Source: Bacteroidota bacterium (GTDB taxonomy: Bacteria > Bacteroidota > Bacteroidia > B-17B0 > Aurantibacillaceae). Taken from it: DNA of 64,000 bases. The position numbers were made by a program, and so were the translations under genes. Below the pieces are notes generated by a model that did not search any database, was not told the origin of the DNA, and worked only from the letters and a program-made list of their open reading frames with translations. How positions within the stretch are numbered: the stretch's first letter is position 1; each line of letters starts with the position of its first letter. Location: positions 33,422-97,421 of the forward strand of contig JAFDYB010000093.1 of the NCBI GenBank assembly GCA_018267655.1, read 5' to 3'. Shown here piece by piece: positions 29,312-40,187 of the stretch.

Positions 29312-30709
29312 CTATTTTAAACTTCCAATCATATCTTCGGGGCGAACCCACGACTCAAATTGCTCGTTAGTTAAATAGCCTAATTCAATCGAAGCTTCGC
29401 GCAAAGTTTTGTTGCCTTTATGTGCTGTTTTAGCAATTTTAGCTGCTTTCTCGTAACCTATATGTGTGTTTAATGCTGTTACCAGCATGAGTGAGTTTTC
29501 TAAATGTTCTTTAATTAAAGGTAAATTAGGCTCAATACCATCAGCACATTTTTCAGTAAACGAAACACATGCATCGCCAATTAAGCGGGCAGATTGTAAT
29601 ACGTTTGCAGCAATTACCGGTTTAAATACGTTTAATTCAAAATGCCCCATTGTGCCGCCAACTGTAGCTGCCACGTCGTTGCCAATTACTTGCGCACAAA
29701 CCATTGTTAAGGCCTCGGGTTGTGTTGGGTTTACCTTGCCCGGCATTATTGATGATCCTGGCTCATTATCCGGAATAATTATTTCGCCAATACCACAACG
29801 TGGCCCTGATGAGAGCATACGAACATCATTAGCAATTTTAAATAATGAAACGGCACTGCGTTTTAGTGCACCGCTTAGTTCTATCATTGCGTCGTGGGCT
29901 GCCAATGCTTCAAATTTATTAGGTGCCGTAACAAAAGGTAAGCCGGTTAGTTCAGCTATTTTTTTTGCAACAAGTACATCGTATCCTTTTGGTGTATTTA
30001 AACCTGTACCAACTGCTGTTCCGCCTAAGGCTAATTCGCTTACTGCGCCTAATGCATTTTTTAAAGCGCGAATACTCATGTCTATTTGTTGCACGTAGCC
30101 ACTAAATTCTTGCCCTAATGATAACGGTGTAGCATCCATAAAATGGGTACGCCCCGTTTTAATAATGTCTTTAAATGCAATTGCTTTTTTGTTTAAACTT
30201 TCGCGGAGACGCATCATACCCGGAATGGTTATTTCAACAACTTGTTTGTATGCAGCAATATGCATTGCTGTAGGGTAGGTATCGTTTGATGATTGTGATT
30301 TGTTTACATCGTCGTTTGGGTGAAGTACTTTAGGCTCGTCAGTTAATTTTCCGCCATTTAAAACGTGTGCACGGTAGGCAATAACTTCGTTTGCATTCAT
30401 GTTGCTTTGCGTACCAGAACCGGTTTGCCAAATTACTAAAGGGAATTGATCGTCAAGTTTTTTTGCAATAATTTCATCGCAAACTTTTGCAATTAATTCG
30501 GTTTTTTCTTTTGATAATACGCCTAGTTCGTTATTAGCTAAGGCGGCAGCTTTTTTTAAATAACCAAAAGCATAAATAACTTCTTTAGGCATACTTGCTT
30601 CGGGGCCTATTTTAAAATTATTGCGAGAGCGTTCTGTTTGTGCGCCCCAATATACATGCGAAGGTACTTTTACCTCGCCCATTGTGTCTTTTTCAATTCT
30701 GTAATCCAT
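29312..30709 (-). CDS. fumC: Class II fumarate hydratase
   Basis: 465 residues, full length. The fumarase/aspartase signature [11 protein letters not shown] is at about 318-328, with [14 protein letters not shown] at 96-109 and [11 protein letters not shown] at 186-196. It interconverts fumarate and malate in the TCA cycle, needs no iron-sulfur cluster and acts in the cytoplasm as a homotetramer. It is alone on the minus strand. Confidence 0.97.
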   Translation of the reverse strand: MDYRIEKDTMGEVKVPSHVYWGAQTERSRNNFKIGPEASMPKEVIYAFGYLKKAAALANNELGVLSKEKTELIAKVCDEIIAKKLDDQFPLVIWQTGSGTQSNMNANEVIAYRAHVLNGGKLTDEPKVLHPNDDVNKSQSSNDTYPTAMHIAAYKQVVEITIPGMMRLRESLNKKAIAFKDIIKTGRTHFMDATPLSLGQEFSGYVQQIDMSIRALKNALGAVSELALGGTAVGTGLNTPKGYDVLVAKKIAELTGLPFVTAPNKFEALAAHDAMIELSGALKRSAVSLFKIANDVRMLSSGPRCGIGEIIIPDNEPGSSIMPGKVNPTQPEALTMVCAQVIGNDVAATVGGTMGHFELNVFKPVIAANVLQSARLIGDACVSFTEKCADGIEPNLPLIKEHLENSLMLVTALNTHIGYEKAAKIAKTAHKGNKTLREASIELGYLTNEQFESWVRPEDMIGSLK

Positions 30710-30786
30710 GGTAATAATATTGATGCTAAATTAGCAATTTTACATTTTAAATTAGTGCAAAATAATACTAAAAATATGATTTTTAT

Positions 30787-31857
30787 TTAAGGAACTGAGA
30801 CGCTAAAGTTTTTCCATTTATCAATAACTTTGGTAAAGTCATCGGGTAGTTGGCTATCAAAAAACATGGGTGTTTGATGTATGGGGTGATTAAAACCAAG
30901 TGTTTTGGCATGTAAGGCTTGGCGTGGTATTGTTTCAAAACAGTTTTCAATAAATTGTCGATACTTTGAGGTATTTTGCCCTTTTAAAACAGCACTTCCA
31001 CCATATTCACTATCGTTAAACAGTGGATGTCCTATGCTTTTAAAGTGAACTCGAATTTGATGTGTTCTTCCGGTTTCTAGTTTGCATTCTACTAAGGTAA
31101 CGTAAGCAAAGCGCTCAAGTACTTTATAATGGGTAACAGCGTGTTTTCCGTTTTCACTCCCTTCCGGAAAAGTATCCATTATTTTTCTGTTTTTTAAATT
31201 TCTACCAACGTTTCCCCTAATGGTTCCGGTATCATCTTTTAATCGCCCCCAAACTAAAGCAACGTATTTTCTGTCTATCGTTCTATCATAAAAATCTTTT
31301 GCTAAACGCATCATAGCAAGTTCGGTTTTTGCTATTAAAATAATTCCAGATGTGTTTTTGTCAATACGATGTACTAAACCCGGGCGCTCCAGCTTAATAT
31401 CATTATTTAATTTAGTTGAGCTGGTGGGTAAATTATTAAAGTGATAAGCTAAGGCGTTTACTAATGTTCCTCTATAATTGCCATAGGCAGGGTGAACTAC
31501 CATGCCCGGCGCCTTGTTTATGATGGCAAAGTAATCATCTTCAAATACAATGTTAATAGGAATATTTTCGGGAACAACGGTAACATCGCGTGGTGGCACG
31601 CTAAGTACTATCGAAATATCATCAAGCGGCTTAATTTTGTAATTAGATTTAACAGGTTTTCCGTTTACAATTACAGAGCCAACATCGCATGCTTGTTGAA
31701 TTTTTGTTCGTGATGAGTTTTGAAGACGTGTGTTTAAAAACTTGTCGATTCGAAGGCTTATTTGCCCTTTGTCAATTTTAATGTGGTGATGTTCGTAAAA
31801 TGCTTGACTTTCATCGTCCGGCAATTCTTGCATATCATCTAATGAGTCTTCAAGCAT
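30787..31857 (-). CDS. RluD-like 23S rRNA pseudouridine synthase
   Basis: 356 residues. An S4 RNA-binding domain lies at about 33-90, then the RluA-type catalytic domain with Asp166 in HRIDKNTSG. Two-domain architecture and the acidic N-terminal extension resemble RluD, which modifies the helix 69 loop of 23S rRNA. The exact RluA/C/D specificity cannot be set by eye. A TAAATTTG box at 31874-31881 on the minus strand lies about 16 bp upstream of the start. Confidence 0.9.
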   Translation of the reverse strand: MLEDSLDDMQELPDDESQAFYEHHHIKIDKGQISLRIDKFLNTRLQNSSRTKIQQACDVGSVIVNGKPVKSNYKIKPLDDISIVLSVPPRDVTVVPENIPINIVFEDDYFAIINKAPGMVVHPAYGNYRGTLVNALAYHFNNLPTSSTKLNNDIKLERPGLVHRIDKNTSGIILIAKTELAMMRLAKDFYDRTIDRKYVALVWGRLKDDTGTIRGNVGRNLKNRKIMDTFPEGSENGKHAVTHYKVLERFAYVTLVECKLETGRTHQIRVHFKSIGHPLFNDSEYGGSAVLKGQNTSKYRQFIENCFETIPRQALHAKTLGFNHPIHQTPMFFDSQLPDDFTKVIDKWKNFSVSVP

Positions 31858-31953
31858 AATAATTATAATGCTGCAAATTTAACTTAAACTGTGTAATTGT
31901 GTAAAAATGTTTTTTACAGATAAAAGCAAAACCTTATATTAGGTCGTTTAAAA

Positions 31954-32808
31954 TTGAATAAATTTATTTTCATATTTACTCTGCTGGTGCAAATATGCAG
32001 TTCTCAAAACGAGTTTGATAAGTTTGGTGTGGCAGGCAGCATGGTTTACACAGATTTAAAACAAGCTTTAAAAATCGAAAAAAAAGTATATAAACTCGAT
32101 TTATCATATAAAATTTTTGATCAAAAACTTTATGAAAAGCTATATAAATTGAGCGATTTGCAGGCATTAAAGCTAAGCACAAATAATGTTACAAGTTTTC
32201 CTAAAAATTTTGAAAGCTTATATAACCTCATGTATTTTGCAAGTTATAATAATGCATTAACATTGTTTCCAAGCAATTTAAAACCTTTTTTTAATTTATA
32301 TTATTTTGATTTGCAGCATACTAAAATTGATTCTATACCTGCTCAAATAGCCTATTTGAGCAAATTACAAACGTTTAAGTTTGGAAACACCGATGATACA
32401 TTAAGTTTACCTGTAACGTTTAAATTTTTAAAAAATTTACGTGAATTAAATTTTGAAAATGTTATTTTAGATAGTTTTCCTAAGCAAATTTTTAAAATTC
32501 CAAACCTTCAATTTTTATATTTATCTAACACCAACACGCATTACGTAACAAAGCATTTTGAACGATTAAATAACTTAGAGGTTTTAATTTTAGAAAACAA
32601 TCCAATTGCTGCAATTCCTTTTGAAATATACAAGGCCAAAAAGCTTAGAATTATTTCGTTTAGAGGTTGCAAAAATTTATCAAATTTACCTGAAAGCATT
32701 TCTGAACTTCAAAACCTTACATTGCTGGATATTAGAGGAACTCAAATTAGTAGCAATAGGGTAGAGGAGTTAAAGTTTTTATTACCCGGTTGCGAAATTA
32801 AATTTTAA
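31954..32808 (+). CDS. Exported leucine-rich repeat protein
   Basis: 284 residues with a signal peptide (NKFIFIFTLLVQICSSQ) and about eight LRRs from residue ~70 on, each ~23 residues with the L-x-x-L-x-L-x-x-x-x-I-x-x-x-P pattern. The start is taken as TTG 31954, the only one that keeps a signal peptide; the first ATG (32041) would lose it. Binding partners unknown. Its 3' end overlaps the convergent M23 peptidase gene by 11 bp. Confidence 0.7.
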   Translation: MNKFIFIFTLLVQICSSQNEFDKFGVAGSMVYTDLKQALKIEKKVYKLDLSYKIFDQKLYEKLYKLSDLQALKLSTNNVTSFPKNFESLYNLMYFASYNNALTLFPSNLKPFFNLYYFDLQHTKIDSIPAQIAYLSKLQTFKFGNTDDTLSLPVTFKFLKNLRELNFENVILDSFPKQIFKIPNLQFLYLSNTNTHYVTKHFERLNNLEVLILENNPIAAIPFEIYKAKKLRIISFRGCKNLSNLPESISELQNLTLLDIRGTQISSNRVEELKFLLPGCEIKF

Positions 32809-33775
32809 CGCGCTGCCCTAGTTTTAAAACGGTATTTGGCTTTAAACCATTTTTCTTACATAAACTGTTAACCGTTGTGTGATTGCGTTTTGCAATTGCT
32901 CCCAAGGTATCTCCTTTTCTTACTTTATAAATTCCTTTAACTGCAGCGTAAGTAATTTTAGCATTTTTTGCGCCACGCCTAGCGTAGGCTAAATCTCTGC
33001 GATGACGAGTGTGTAATGCCCTTAAATCATACTTGCTCTCAACGTCATTTTTGCGTACTATAAATGTGTTTGATTTTAATTCACCTTTTGTATAATCAAT
33101 AATATCTTCTGTATCAATCGACTGACCTAAGTAACGAAACTCTAAATGTAAATGACTACCAAATGAATGGCCGGTGTTGCCACCTAAGCCAATAATTGAA
33201 CCTGCTGTAATAAGCTGGCCGGGTTCAACCAAAATTTTAGATAAATGGGCATATACAGACTCTAAGCCGTTGTTATGTCGTACTATTACACAATAACCGT
33301 AACCACCACAATACTTTGCAAAACGAACCATTCCATCAAACGCTGTTACAACTATATCACCTGTTTTAAGACCAATATCGGTACCGTAGTGTGGGCGATA
33401 GCGTCTCCAGCCAAATCCGCTGGTAATTGAGCCTGTAAAAGGCATTACAAAGTTGTTTTCGCCTTCTTTTACAAGCGTTAATTCTGCGCTATCTACTTTA
33501 AATTCGTTATAAAAGTTATAGGGGTGAACAATTGAAGTATCAAATGTGGTGTATAAATCATGACTTGGAAATAAAAAGTGTAAAGAATCAGGCACTTCGT
33601 CAGATAATAAATCTTCTGTTTCAATTTGCACATGGCTTGTGTCATCACGCTTGGTTTTAGCTTTTTTGTCGTCGTCTGGCTTTAGTTTTTTTGAATCGTC
33701 AAGGGTACCTGAATACGAAAACAATACTCCAAAAGTGATTAAAACTGTGATTAATATGTACTTAATTCTTATCAA
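32798..33775 (-). CDS. M23 family metallopeptidase with C-terminal LysM
   Basis: 325 residues. A membrane anchor or signal peptide (8-22) is followed by an acidic, disordered stretch, the M23 domain (about 112-210; zinc site HYGTDIG and HLHLEF) and a LysM domain (about 282-325, YKVRKGDTLGAIAKRNHTTV). It would cut peptidoglycan cross-bridges or act as an EnvC-like activator; the HxxxD and HxH residues are present, so catalysis is possible. Confidence 0.9.
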   Translation of the reverse strand: MIRIKYILITVLITFGVLFSYSGTLDDSKKLKPDDDKKAKTKRDDTSHVQIETEDLLSDEVPDSLHFLFPSHDLYTTFDTSIVHPYNFYNEFKVDSAELTLVKEGENNFVMPFTGSITSGFGWRRYRPHYGTDIGLKTGDIVVTAFDGMVRFAKYCGGYGYCVIVRHNNGLESVYAHLSKILVEPGQLITAGSIIGLGGNTGHSFGSHLHLEFRYLGQSIDTEDIIDYTKGELKSNTFIVRKNDVESKYDLRALHTRHRRDLAYARRGAKNAKITYAAVKGIYKVRKGDTLGAIAKRNHTTVNSLCKKNGLKPNTVLKLGQRVKI

Positions 33776-33794
33776 ATTGAAAAATAGAATTTTG

Positions 33795-33824
33795 CAAAGA
33801 TTTAAGTTTTATTCTTATTTGCAA
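33795..33824 (-). promoter_or_regulatory. Candidate promoter of the M23 gene
   Basis: On the minus strand, TTG (33824-33822), a 19-bp spacer and AATCTTTG (33802-33795), one base from TAnnTTTG. It is placed about 20 bp before the ATG. Confidence 0.45.
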
Positions 33825-33928
33825 GTACTGTAACCCTCAAAAAGCAATAAAGTTATTAACAATCATTTTTATGTTGTTAATTTTCAGTTGATTGTGGTTT
33901 CTTTCTAATTGAAAAAAATGTTTTTTAT

Positions 33929-34801
33929 TTAAAAAATATGCTTTTCTGCATGATATGATGAACGAACAAGAGCGCCGCTTTCTACAAACCTAAAACCTTT
34001 GCCTAGGGCATACTCTTTGTATTTTTTAAAATCGTCAGGGTGTATAAACTTAGCAACGGGTATATGTTGTGGTGTTGGTTGCAAGTATTGCCCCATAGTT
34101 AAAACATCTACTTTTGCATTTGATAAATCATCTATTGTTTCAAATATTTCTTCTTCGGTTTCGCCTAAACCTAGCATTAAACCTGATTTTGTTTTAACGC
34201 CTGCTGCGTCAAGCCTTTTGAGTACTTCTAAGCTTCTGTCGTATTTTGCCTGTATGCGCACTTGAGCAGTTAATCTTCTTACTGTTTCTATGTTATGCGA
34301 TACTATATCCGGGTTTACATCAATTATGCGCTGTAAGTTTTCCCATTTTCCGGCAAAGTCAGGGATTAAACATTCAAATTTTGTTTCAGGGCTAATTGCT
34401 CTAATTGCTTTTATGGTTTCTACCCAAATAATGGATCCTCCATCTTTTAGGTCATCTCTGTCAACGCTAGTGATAACACAATGTTTAACGCCCATTAGCT
34501 TTACCGACTCTGCCACTCTTTTAGGTTCGTCCCAGTCGGCCGGTTTTGGTTTTCCTGTTGCAACGGCACAAAATCCGCAGCTACGAGTACAAATATTCCC
34601 TAAAATCATAAAAGTTGCAGTACCTGCTCCCCAACACTCACCCATGTTTGGGCAGTTTCCACTTTCACAAATAGTGTGAAGTTTGTGTTTTTCTACAATT
34701 TTTCTAACTTTTAAATAATTTTCGCCGGTAGGTAATTTTACTCTTAGCCAATCGGGTTTTTTTATTTTTATGGCTTGTTCAGCCATTAACTTTTCAGCCA
34801 T
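33929..34801 (-). CDS. lipA: Lipoyl synthase
   Basis: 290 residues. The two 4Fe-4S sites are Cys45/50/56 ([12 protein letters not shown]) and Cys71/75/78 (radical [11 protein letters not shown]), and the C-terminal VRSSYHAEK carries the serine that ligates the auxiliary cluster. LipA inserts two sulfurs into octanoyl-protein to make lipoyl groups, including that of GcvH encoded at 9.1 kb. No lipB neighbour. It stands between the M23 gene and the ribosomal operon terminator. Confidence 0.97.
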   Translation of the reverse strand: MAEKLMAEQAIKIKKPDWLRVKLPTGENYLKVRKIVEKHKLHTICESGNCPNMGECWGAGTATFMILGNICTRSCGFCAVATGKPKPADWDEPKRVAESVKLMGVKHCVITSVDRDDLKDGGSIIWVETIKAIRAISPETKFECLIPDFAGKWENLQRIIDVNPDIVSHNIETVRRLTAQVRIQAKYDRSLEVLKRLDAAGVKTKSGLMLGLGETEEEIFETIDDLSNAKVDVLTMGQYLQPTPQHIPVAKFIHPDDFKKYKEYALGKGFRFVESGALVRSSYHAEKHIF

Positions 34802-34888
34802 TTTATCGAAATTTCTTCAAAATTAATACAAATAATTCACATATATTGCTTATTTAAAAACTACCAAACTTGTTAGGGTATTTGCATA

Positions 34889-34920
34889 AAAAAAGCCACC
34901 TTTTAAAAAGATGGCTTTTT
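34889..34920 (-). terminator. Terminator at the end of the ribosomal operon
   Basis: A long stem with A and T runs at both ends. On the minus strand all 15 pairs form (one G-U); on the plus strand the same position is a C-A mismatch, so it is built for minus-strand transcripts leaving rplQ. It lies 18 bp after the rplQ stop. Confidence 0.85.
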
Positions 34921-34937
34921 TATACATAATTAAATGC

Positions 34938-35429
34938 TTATTCAGTTTCTTTATTTTCTGAAGTTGAAGCAGAATCGCTTGCCCCTGAGGTTGTTTTTTT
35001 AGCGGTGCGGCTACGGCGCGTTGTTTTTTTAGCAGTAGCTGTTGAAGCTGCTTTTGAATTACTGTAAATTTCATTAAAATCAACTAATTCAATCATTGCC
35101 ATCTCAGCAGCATCGCCTAATCGGTTTCCTGTTTTAATAACACGTGTGTAACCACCGTTACGTTCAGCCACCTTAGCTGAAACTGTTTTAAATAGTTCTG
35201 TAACGGCATCTTTACTGCGAAGGCTTGTAAACACTTCGCGGCGGCTATGTGTTGAGTCTGTTTTACTTTTTGTGATTATTGGCTCAATAAATACACGCAA
35301 TGCTTTTGCTTTAGCAAGCGTAGTAAAAATGCGTTTGTTTTCAATTAAAGCACAAGCTAAGTTGCTTAATAATGCTTTACGGTGTGCCGCTGTACGGCTT
35401 AAGTTATTTATTTTATCTCCGTGTCTCAT
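34938..35429 (-). CDS. rplQ: 50S ribosomal protein L17 (bL17) with acidic/basic tail
   Basis: 163 residues. The first ~118 are normal L17 ([20 protein letters not shown]). The rest is a low-complexity tail, first Lys/Arg/Thr-rich then Ser/Glu-rich. L17 sits at the peptide exit tunnel side of the large subunit. It is the last gene of the operon, after rpoA as in most bacteria. Confidence 0.96.
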   Translation of the reverse strand: MRHGDKINNLSRTAAHRKALLSNLACALIENKRIFTTLAKAKALRVFIEPIITKSKTDSTHSRREVFTSLRSKDAVTELFKTVSAKVAERNGGYTRVIKTGNRLGDAAEMAMIELVDFNEIYSNSKAASTATAKKTTRRSRTAKKTTSGASDSASTSENKETE

Positions 35430-35463
35430 TTTTCAATCTAAAATTAGTATAAAGAATTAATTA

Positions 35464-36456
35464 TTAATCTTTATCAAGTTTATATTTTACTACGTTCATT
35501 CCAAAGTTAAGACCTTTACTTACTACAAGGTCTTCTAATTCAGTAAGTGATTTTTTACCAAAATTGCGGAATTTTAATAAGTCATTCTTATTAAATGCAA
35601 CTAACTCTCCTAGTGTTTCAACGTCTGCAGCCTTTAAGCAATTAAGCGCTCTAACTGATAAATCCATATCAACCAATTTAGTTTTTAGTAGTTGGCGCAT
35701 GTGCAGGCTTGTTTCATCTAATTCTTCTTCATTACGTTTTTCTTCTGTTTCAAGTGTAATTTTTTCATCAGAAAACAGCATGAAGTGGAAAATTAATATT
35801 TTAGCCGCTTCTTTTAACGCTTCTTTTGGGTGGATAGATCCATCTGTAATGATATCTAAAATCAAACGTTCATAGTCGGTTTTTTGTTCAACACGATAAT
35901 TTTCAATAGTGTATTTTACATTTTTTATTGGTGTATAAATAGAGTCAATAAAAATAGTTCCGTTTGTCGCAGAATTTGATTTATTTTCTTCTGATGGAAC
36001 GTAACCGCGACCTCTTTCTATTGAAAGCTCCATTTTAATACGAACAGATGAGTCGCAATTAAAAATTACTAAATCAGGATTTAAAACTTGAAAGCCATTA
36101 GTGTATTTTCCAATATCACCTGCGGTAAATTTATCTTGACCGGCAAAATGAACAATTACTTTTTCATTTTCAGAGTTTTCTAACTGCTTTTTGAAGCGAA
36201 CTTGTTTTAGATTTAAAATAATTTCAGTAATGTCTTCAACTACACCCTTTAAGGTTGAAAATTCATGATCTACGCCTTCTATTTTAATGCTTGTGATGGC
36301 AAAACCTTCGAGCGAAGATAATAAAATACGGCGTAATGAGTTGCCTATTGTGATTCCAAAACCGGGTTCAAGTGGGCGAAATTCAAACTGACCTTCGGTT
36401 TCAGTTGAGTTAATCATAATTACCTTGTCAGGTTTTACGAAATTTAAAATTGCCAT
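35464..36456 (-). CDS. rpoA: DNA-directed RNA polymerase subunit alpha
   Basis: 330 residues from the ATG at 36456 ([15 protein letters not shown]). A longer frame reaches 36510, but its added residues overlap the end of rpsD and look non-conserved. N-terminal assembly domain ([23 protein letters not shown]) and C-terminal DNA-binding domain ([29 protein letters not shown]) are both present. Normal alpha-operon position between rpsD and rplQ. Confidence 0.97.
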   Translation of the reverse strand: MAILNFVKPDKVIMINSTETEGQFEFRPLEPGFGITIGNSLRRILLSSLEGFAITSIKIEGVDHEFSTLKGVVEDITEIILNLKQVRFKKQLENSENEKVIVHFAGQDKFTAGDIGKYTNGFQVLNPDLVIFNCDSSVRIKMELSIERGRGYVPSEENKSNSATNGTIFIDSIYTPIKNVKYTIENYRVEQKTDYERLILDIITDGSIHPKEALKEAAKILIFHFMLFSDEKITLETEEKRNEEELDETSLHMRQLLKTKLVDMDLSVRALNCLKAADVETLGELVAFNKNDLLKFRNFGKKSLTELEDLVVSKGLNFGMNVVKYKLDKD

Positions 36457-36487
36457 AGTGTTTAAATAAATTGGTTTAAAATTAATA

Positions 36488-37093
36488 TTATTTTGAGTAC
36501 AATTCCACAATAAGCTGTTCCTTAATATTTTCAGGTATTTGAGCTCTTTCAGGGCGGTTAATAAATTTTCCGGTCATTGAACTTTTATCAAAATCAAGCC
36601 ATGGGTATTTATTAAGAGAATTTGCAACATTGCCAGTAACCACTTCTAGTGATTTTGAACGCTCGCGAACAGCAATAACATCACCTGGTTTTAAAATGTA
36701 AGAAGGTATGTTTACAGTAGTTCCATTTACTGTGATATGAGCGTGAGATACTAACTGTCTTGCCGAACGGCGACTAGGGCTAATACCTAGGCGGTAAACA
36801 ACATTATCTAAGCGGCTTTCAATAAGCTGTAATAACACTTCGCCTGTAATACCATGCGAACTTGCGGCTTTATCGAACATTTTAGCAAATTGACGCTCCA
36901 AAATGCCGTAGGTATATTTTACTTTTTGTTTTTCTTGCAATTGAATTGCATACTCCGACTGCTTTGTACGTTTTTTGTTAACGCCATGTTGTCCCGGAGG
37001 GTAATTTTTCTTTTCTAGTGCCTTATCAGGGCCAAAAATTGGCTCTCTGAATTTACGGGCGATTTTTGATTTAGGACCTGTGTACCTTGCCAT
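36488..37093 (-). CDS. rpsD: 30S ribosomal protein S4 (uS4)
   Basis: 201 residues with the S4 domain at about 92-155 ([24 protein letters not shown]). It lacks cysteines in the N-terminal part, so it is the zinc-free type. S4 nucleates 30S assembly by binding 16S rRNA; in E. coli it also represses the alpha operon, and whether it does so here is unknown. Between rpsK and rpoA. Confidence 0.97.
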   Translation of the reverse strand: MARYTGPKSKIARKFREPIFGPDKALEKKNYPPGQHGVNKKRTKQSEYAIQLQEKQKVKYTYGILERQFAKMFDKAASSHGITGEVLLQLIESRLDNVVYRLGISPSRRSARQLVSHAHITVNGTTVNIPSYILKPGDVIAVRERSKSLEVVTGNVANSLNKYPWLDFDKSSMTGKFINRPERAQIPENIKEQLIVELYSK

Positions 37094-37192
37094 TTTAAAT
37101 AATTGTTTTTATTGTTAATTATTTAAGTTGAAAATCCTTTTTGATTATCAACTCCATACCGGTTGTTAATAGCCTACCGGCCGACTTTTTTA

Positions 37193-37603
37193 TTAAACTC
37201 TTCTACGTTTTGCCGGGCGGCAACCATTGTGAGGAATAGGAGTTACATCTACTATTTCAGTAACTTCAATACCTGCAGCAGCAATTGAACGAATTGCGCT
37301 CTCACGACCGGCACCCGGACCTTTTACAAAAACTTTTACTTTACGTAACCCGAAATCAAATGCTACTTTTCCGCAATCTGTTGCGGCCATTTGAGCAGCG
37401 TATGGCGTGTTCTTTTTTGAACCTCTGAAGCCCATTTTACCTGCGCTACTCCAAGATATTACTTGACCGGTTGTGTTCGTTAACGAAATAATAATATTAT
37501 TAAATGTAGCATTAATATGAGCTTCGCCTATTGCTTCTACTTTTACAGTACGCTTTTTAGATGCTACTTTAGCCGTTTGAGCTGTTGTTTGTTGTTTTGC
37601 CAT
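37193..37603 (-). CDS. rpsK: 30S ribosomal protein S11 (uS11)
   Basis: 136 residues: basic N-terminal extension, then [36 protein letters not shown] and the C-terminal [13 protein letters not shown]11 lies on the platform of the small subunit near the Shine-Dalgarno helix. 99 bp separate it from rpsD; the spacer is AT-rich with a short CCGGTTGTTAATAGCCTACCGG-like hairpin. Confidence 0.97.
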   Translation of the reverse strand: MAKQQTTAQTAKVASKKRTVKVEAIGEAHINATFNNIIISLTNTTGQVISWSSAGKMGFRGSKKNTPYAAQMAATDCGKVAFDFGLRKVKVFVKGPGAGRESAIRSIAAAGIEVTEIVDVTPIPHNGCRPAKRRRV

Positions 37604-37627
37604 TATGAATAAATCCTTGTCTAATTA

Positions 37628-38005
37628 TTATTTAGTTGCCATTTTTTTGTTAGCAATTGTTTTACGTTTACCCTTGCGTGTACGAGCATTCGTTTTTGTA
37701 CGTTGCCCACGAAGTGGTAAGCCATTACGATGACGAATTCCGCGATATGAGTTTATGTCGGTTAAACGCTTAATGTTTAACTGAACTTCTGAACGAAGAG
37801 CACCCTCAACTCTAATGTTAGAATTAATGAAGGTACGAATAGCGTTTTGCTCTTCATCAGTCCACTCACTTACTTTTTTATCTTGATGAATTCCTGCGTC
37901 ATCTAATATTTTTTTGGCGGTTGATAAACCAATGCCGAAAATATAGGTTAATCCTATTACTCCTCTTTTGTTTTTTGGAAGGTCGATACCTGCAATACGT
38001 GCCAT
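37628..38005 (-). CDS. rpsM: 30S ribosomal protein S13 (uS13)
   Basis: 125 residues beginning [20 protein letters not shown], with the C-terminal [19 protein letters not shown] stretch that contacts the tRNA anticodon stem. S13 forms bridges to the large subunit. Standard alpha-operon place after rpmJ. Confidence 0.97.
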   Translation of the reverse strand: MARIAGIDLPKNKRGVIGLTYIFGIGLSTAKKILDDAGIHQDKKVSEWTDEEQNAIRTFINSNIRVEGALRSEVQLNIKRLTDINSYRGIRHRNGLPLRGQRTKTNARTRKGKRKTIANKKMATK

Positions 38006-38028
38006 GTTATTTTAATCAATTAATGTTA

Positions 38029-38145
38029 TTATTTTTGCCTTTGCTTAAATTTAGGGTTCTTTTTGTTGATAATGTACAACTTGCCTTTGCGGCGAACGAT
38101 TTTGCAATCGACACTTCTTTTCTTTATAGATGCTCTAACTTTCAT
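38029..38145 (-). CDS. rpmJ: 50S ribosomal protein L36 (bL36), zinc-ligand-poor form
   Basis: 38 residues: start ATG at 38145-38143, stop 38031-38029. The sequence begins [20 protein letters not shown] and ends NPKFKQRQK. The zinc-binding form has three cysteines and one histidine; here only Cys14 remains, so it is the C-minus type. Located between infA and rpsM as expected. Confidence 0.93.
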   Translation of the reverse strand: MKVRASIKKRSVDCKIVRRKGKLYIINKKNPKFKQRQK

Positions 38146-38182
38146 TATTTTTAAGTTTCGTTGTTATTCTTTATTCCTATTT

Positions 38183-38401
38183 TTATTTATATCTAAATGT
38201 TATTCTGGCTTTTGTTAAATCGTAAGGACTCATTTCTAATTTCACTTTATCACCAACCAATAACTTTATGTAATGCATTCTCATTTTTCCTGATATATGT
38301 GCAATCACCATATGGCCGTTTTCTAATTCCACTCTAAACATTGCGTTACTTAGCGCTTCTGCAATATGTCCATCAACTTCTATGTTTGATTGTTTCCCCA
38401 T
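38183..38401 (-). CDS. infA: Translation initiation factor IF-1
   Basis: 72 residues, an S1/OB fold: [20 protein letters not shown], then [25 protein letters not shown]-1 binds the 30S A site during initiation. The ATG follows the secY stop with one base between. A map (methionine aminopeptidase) gene, often found between secY and infA in other bacteria, is absent. Confidence 0.96.
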   Translation of the reverse strand: MGKQSNIEVDGHIAEALSNAMFRVELENGHMVIAHISGKMRMHYIKLLVGDKVKLEMSPYDLTKARITFRYK

Positions 38402-38402
38402 T

Positions 38403-39728
38403 TTAGCCTTGTTGAACCATCATTGCGTTTGCACCTCTACCTTTTATTCTTCCGCTCTTCATTAAACCGTCATAATGGCGGTTTAATAAATATGTTTCAA
38501 TTTGTTGTAATGTATCTAGTACTACTCCCACTAAAATTAATAATGAAGTGCCGCCATAAAAATCAGCAAATGAACTATTAACACCAAGTTTTTGAGCAAA
38601 TGCAGGCATAATAGCAACAAGTGCTAAAAACGCTGAGCCAGGTAAGGTAATTCTACTCATTACTTGATCAATAAACTCTGCTGTTTTTTTGCCTGGTTTA
38701 ACACCTGGAATAAACCCCCCGTTACGTTTCATATCATCAGCTAACTGATTAGGGTTAACCATAATGGCCGTGTAAAAATAAGTGAACAATATAATCAATA
38801 TGGCAAAAATAAAATTGTACCAAAAACCATAGCGCTCAGAGAATACGCCACCAGAGTTTCCTTGAAAGTTTGTTATTACAGTTGGTATAAACATAATTGC
38901 TTGAGCAAATATAATTGGCATTACACCTGCTGCATTTACTTTTAACGGAATATATTGCCTAACACCTCCGTATTGGCGATTTCCAACTATTTTTTTAGCA
39001 AACTGAACAGGTATTCTGCGTGTACCTTGAACAAGTAAAACACTTCCAACAATTACAAGTAATAAAAATACTATTTCAATTAAAAAGATGATTAAGCCGC
39101 CATTTCCTGAAGTTCTTGACTTAATTTCTGAGAGGAATGAAAAAGGCAGTCTTGATATAATTCCTATCATAATGATTAAAGAGATACCGTTACCAAGTCC
39201 TTTATCCGTAATTCTTTCGCCAAGCCACATAACAAACATGGTTCCTGTTACTAAAATACAAATTGATTGCACCCACCACATTGTTGATAAATCGGTAAAC
39301 GCTGTTGGTGCATTTGCTTTTATAGAAGCGATGTATCCTGGAGCTTGAACAGCTGTAACAGCAATAGTTAAATATCGTGTGTACTGGTTTATTTTCTTTC
39401 TGCCGCTCTCGCCTTCGCGTTGCAGTTTTTGAAAGAAAGGTACAGCCATTCCTAATAACTGAATAATGATTGAGGCTGTAATATATGGCATAATTCCTAG
39501 CCCGAAGATAGATGCACGTAAAAATGCACCCCCGGCAAACATATTAATTAAACCCACTATTCCGCCCGAATCAGTTTTAGCTTTTTCGAGTGCTTCAACG
39601 TTAACACCCGGCAACACAACAAACGATCCTAAACGATACACGGCAACTAATAATAAAGTTGTAAGTATTCGTTGGCGAAGTTCCTCGATTGACCAAATGT
39701 TACGTATAGTTTCTATAAAACGTTTCAT
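38403..39728 (-). CDS. secY: Preprotein translocase subunit SecY
   Basis: 441 residues with ten membrane helices; the plug and lateral-gate region ([22 protein letters not shown]) is visible at about residue 75, and the C-terminal [20 protein letters not shown] is typical. SecY forms the protein-conducting channel with SecE and SecG, which are not in this window. It follows rplO, the usual place in the spc operon. Confidence 0.97.
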   Translation of the reverse strand: MKRFIETIRNIWSIEELRQRILTTLLLVAVYRLGSFVVLPGVNVEALEKAKTDSGGIVGLINMFAGGAFLRASIFGLGIMPYITASIIIQLLGMAVPFFQKLQREGESGRKKINQYTRYLTIAVTAVQAPGYIASIKANAPTAFTDLSTMWWVQSICILVTGTMFVMWLGERITDKGLGNGISLIIMIGIISRLPFSFLSEIKSRTSGNGGLIIFLIEIVFLLLVIVGSVLLVQGTRRIPVQFAKKIVGNRQYGGVRQYIPLKVNAAGVMPIIFAQAIMFIPTVITNFQGNSGGVFSERYGFWYNFIFAILIILFTYFYTAIMVNPNQLADDMKRNGGFIPGVKPGKKTAEFIDQVMSRITLPGSAFLALVAIMPAFAQKLGVNSSFADFYGGTSLLILVGVVLDTLQQIETYLLNRHYDGLMKSGRIKGRGANAMMVQQG

Positions 39729-39731
39729 ATT

Positions 39732-40181
39732 TTATTTTACTTGTGTTGCGGTTCCGCCTTTTTCTTCAATTGCTTTTTTTGCACTTGCCGAAAAGGCATG
39801 TAATGTTACATTTATTTTCGACTTTAATTCACCACGACCTAACACTTTTATTAAATCGTTTTTTGTTGCTAATCTATTTTTGATTAAAAGCTCTGCATTA
39901 ATTTCACTAGCTTTTGTAGCTTCTACTAACTTTTGTAAAACATCGAGGTTAATGCCACGATACTCAACACGCGAAATATTTTTGAAGCCAAACTTTGGTA
40001 AACGACGTTGAAGAGGCATTTGACCACCTTCAAAACCACGCTTATCTGAATGTCCGCTACGAGAACCGGCACCTTTGTGCCCACGTGTTGCCGTACCGCC
40101 TCCGCCTGAACCTTGTCCACGACCACGACGATAATTTGTTTTTACAGAACCCTTTGCAGGTTTTAATCCACTTAATTTCAT
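39732..40181 (-). CDS. rplO: 50S ribosomal protein L15 (uL15)
   Basis: 149 residues. The N-terminal Gly/Arg-rich extension (KTNYRRGRGQGSGGGGTATR) reaches into 23S rRNA; the globular C-terminal part ends KKAIEEKGGTATQVK. Spacing to secY is 3 bp. Normal spc order rpmD-rplO-secY. Confidence 0.97.
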   Translation of the reverse strand: MKLSGLKPAKGSVKTNYRRGRGQGSGGGGTATRGHKGAGSRSGHSDKRGFEGGQMPLQRRLPKFGFKNISRVEYRGINLDVLQKLVEATKASEINAELLIKNRLATKNDLIKVLGRGELKSKINVTLHAFSASAKKAIEEKGGTATQVK

Positions 40182-40187
40182 TTTGTA

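Noticed and set aside
34850..35083. Minus-strand ORF over the end of rplQ
   Set aside because: It is rplQ read in another frame and crosses the terminator.
36457..36510. Longer N-terminus of rpoA
   Set aside because: The added 18 residues overlap the end of rpsD; the conserved alpha start is MAILNFVKP at 36456.
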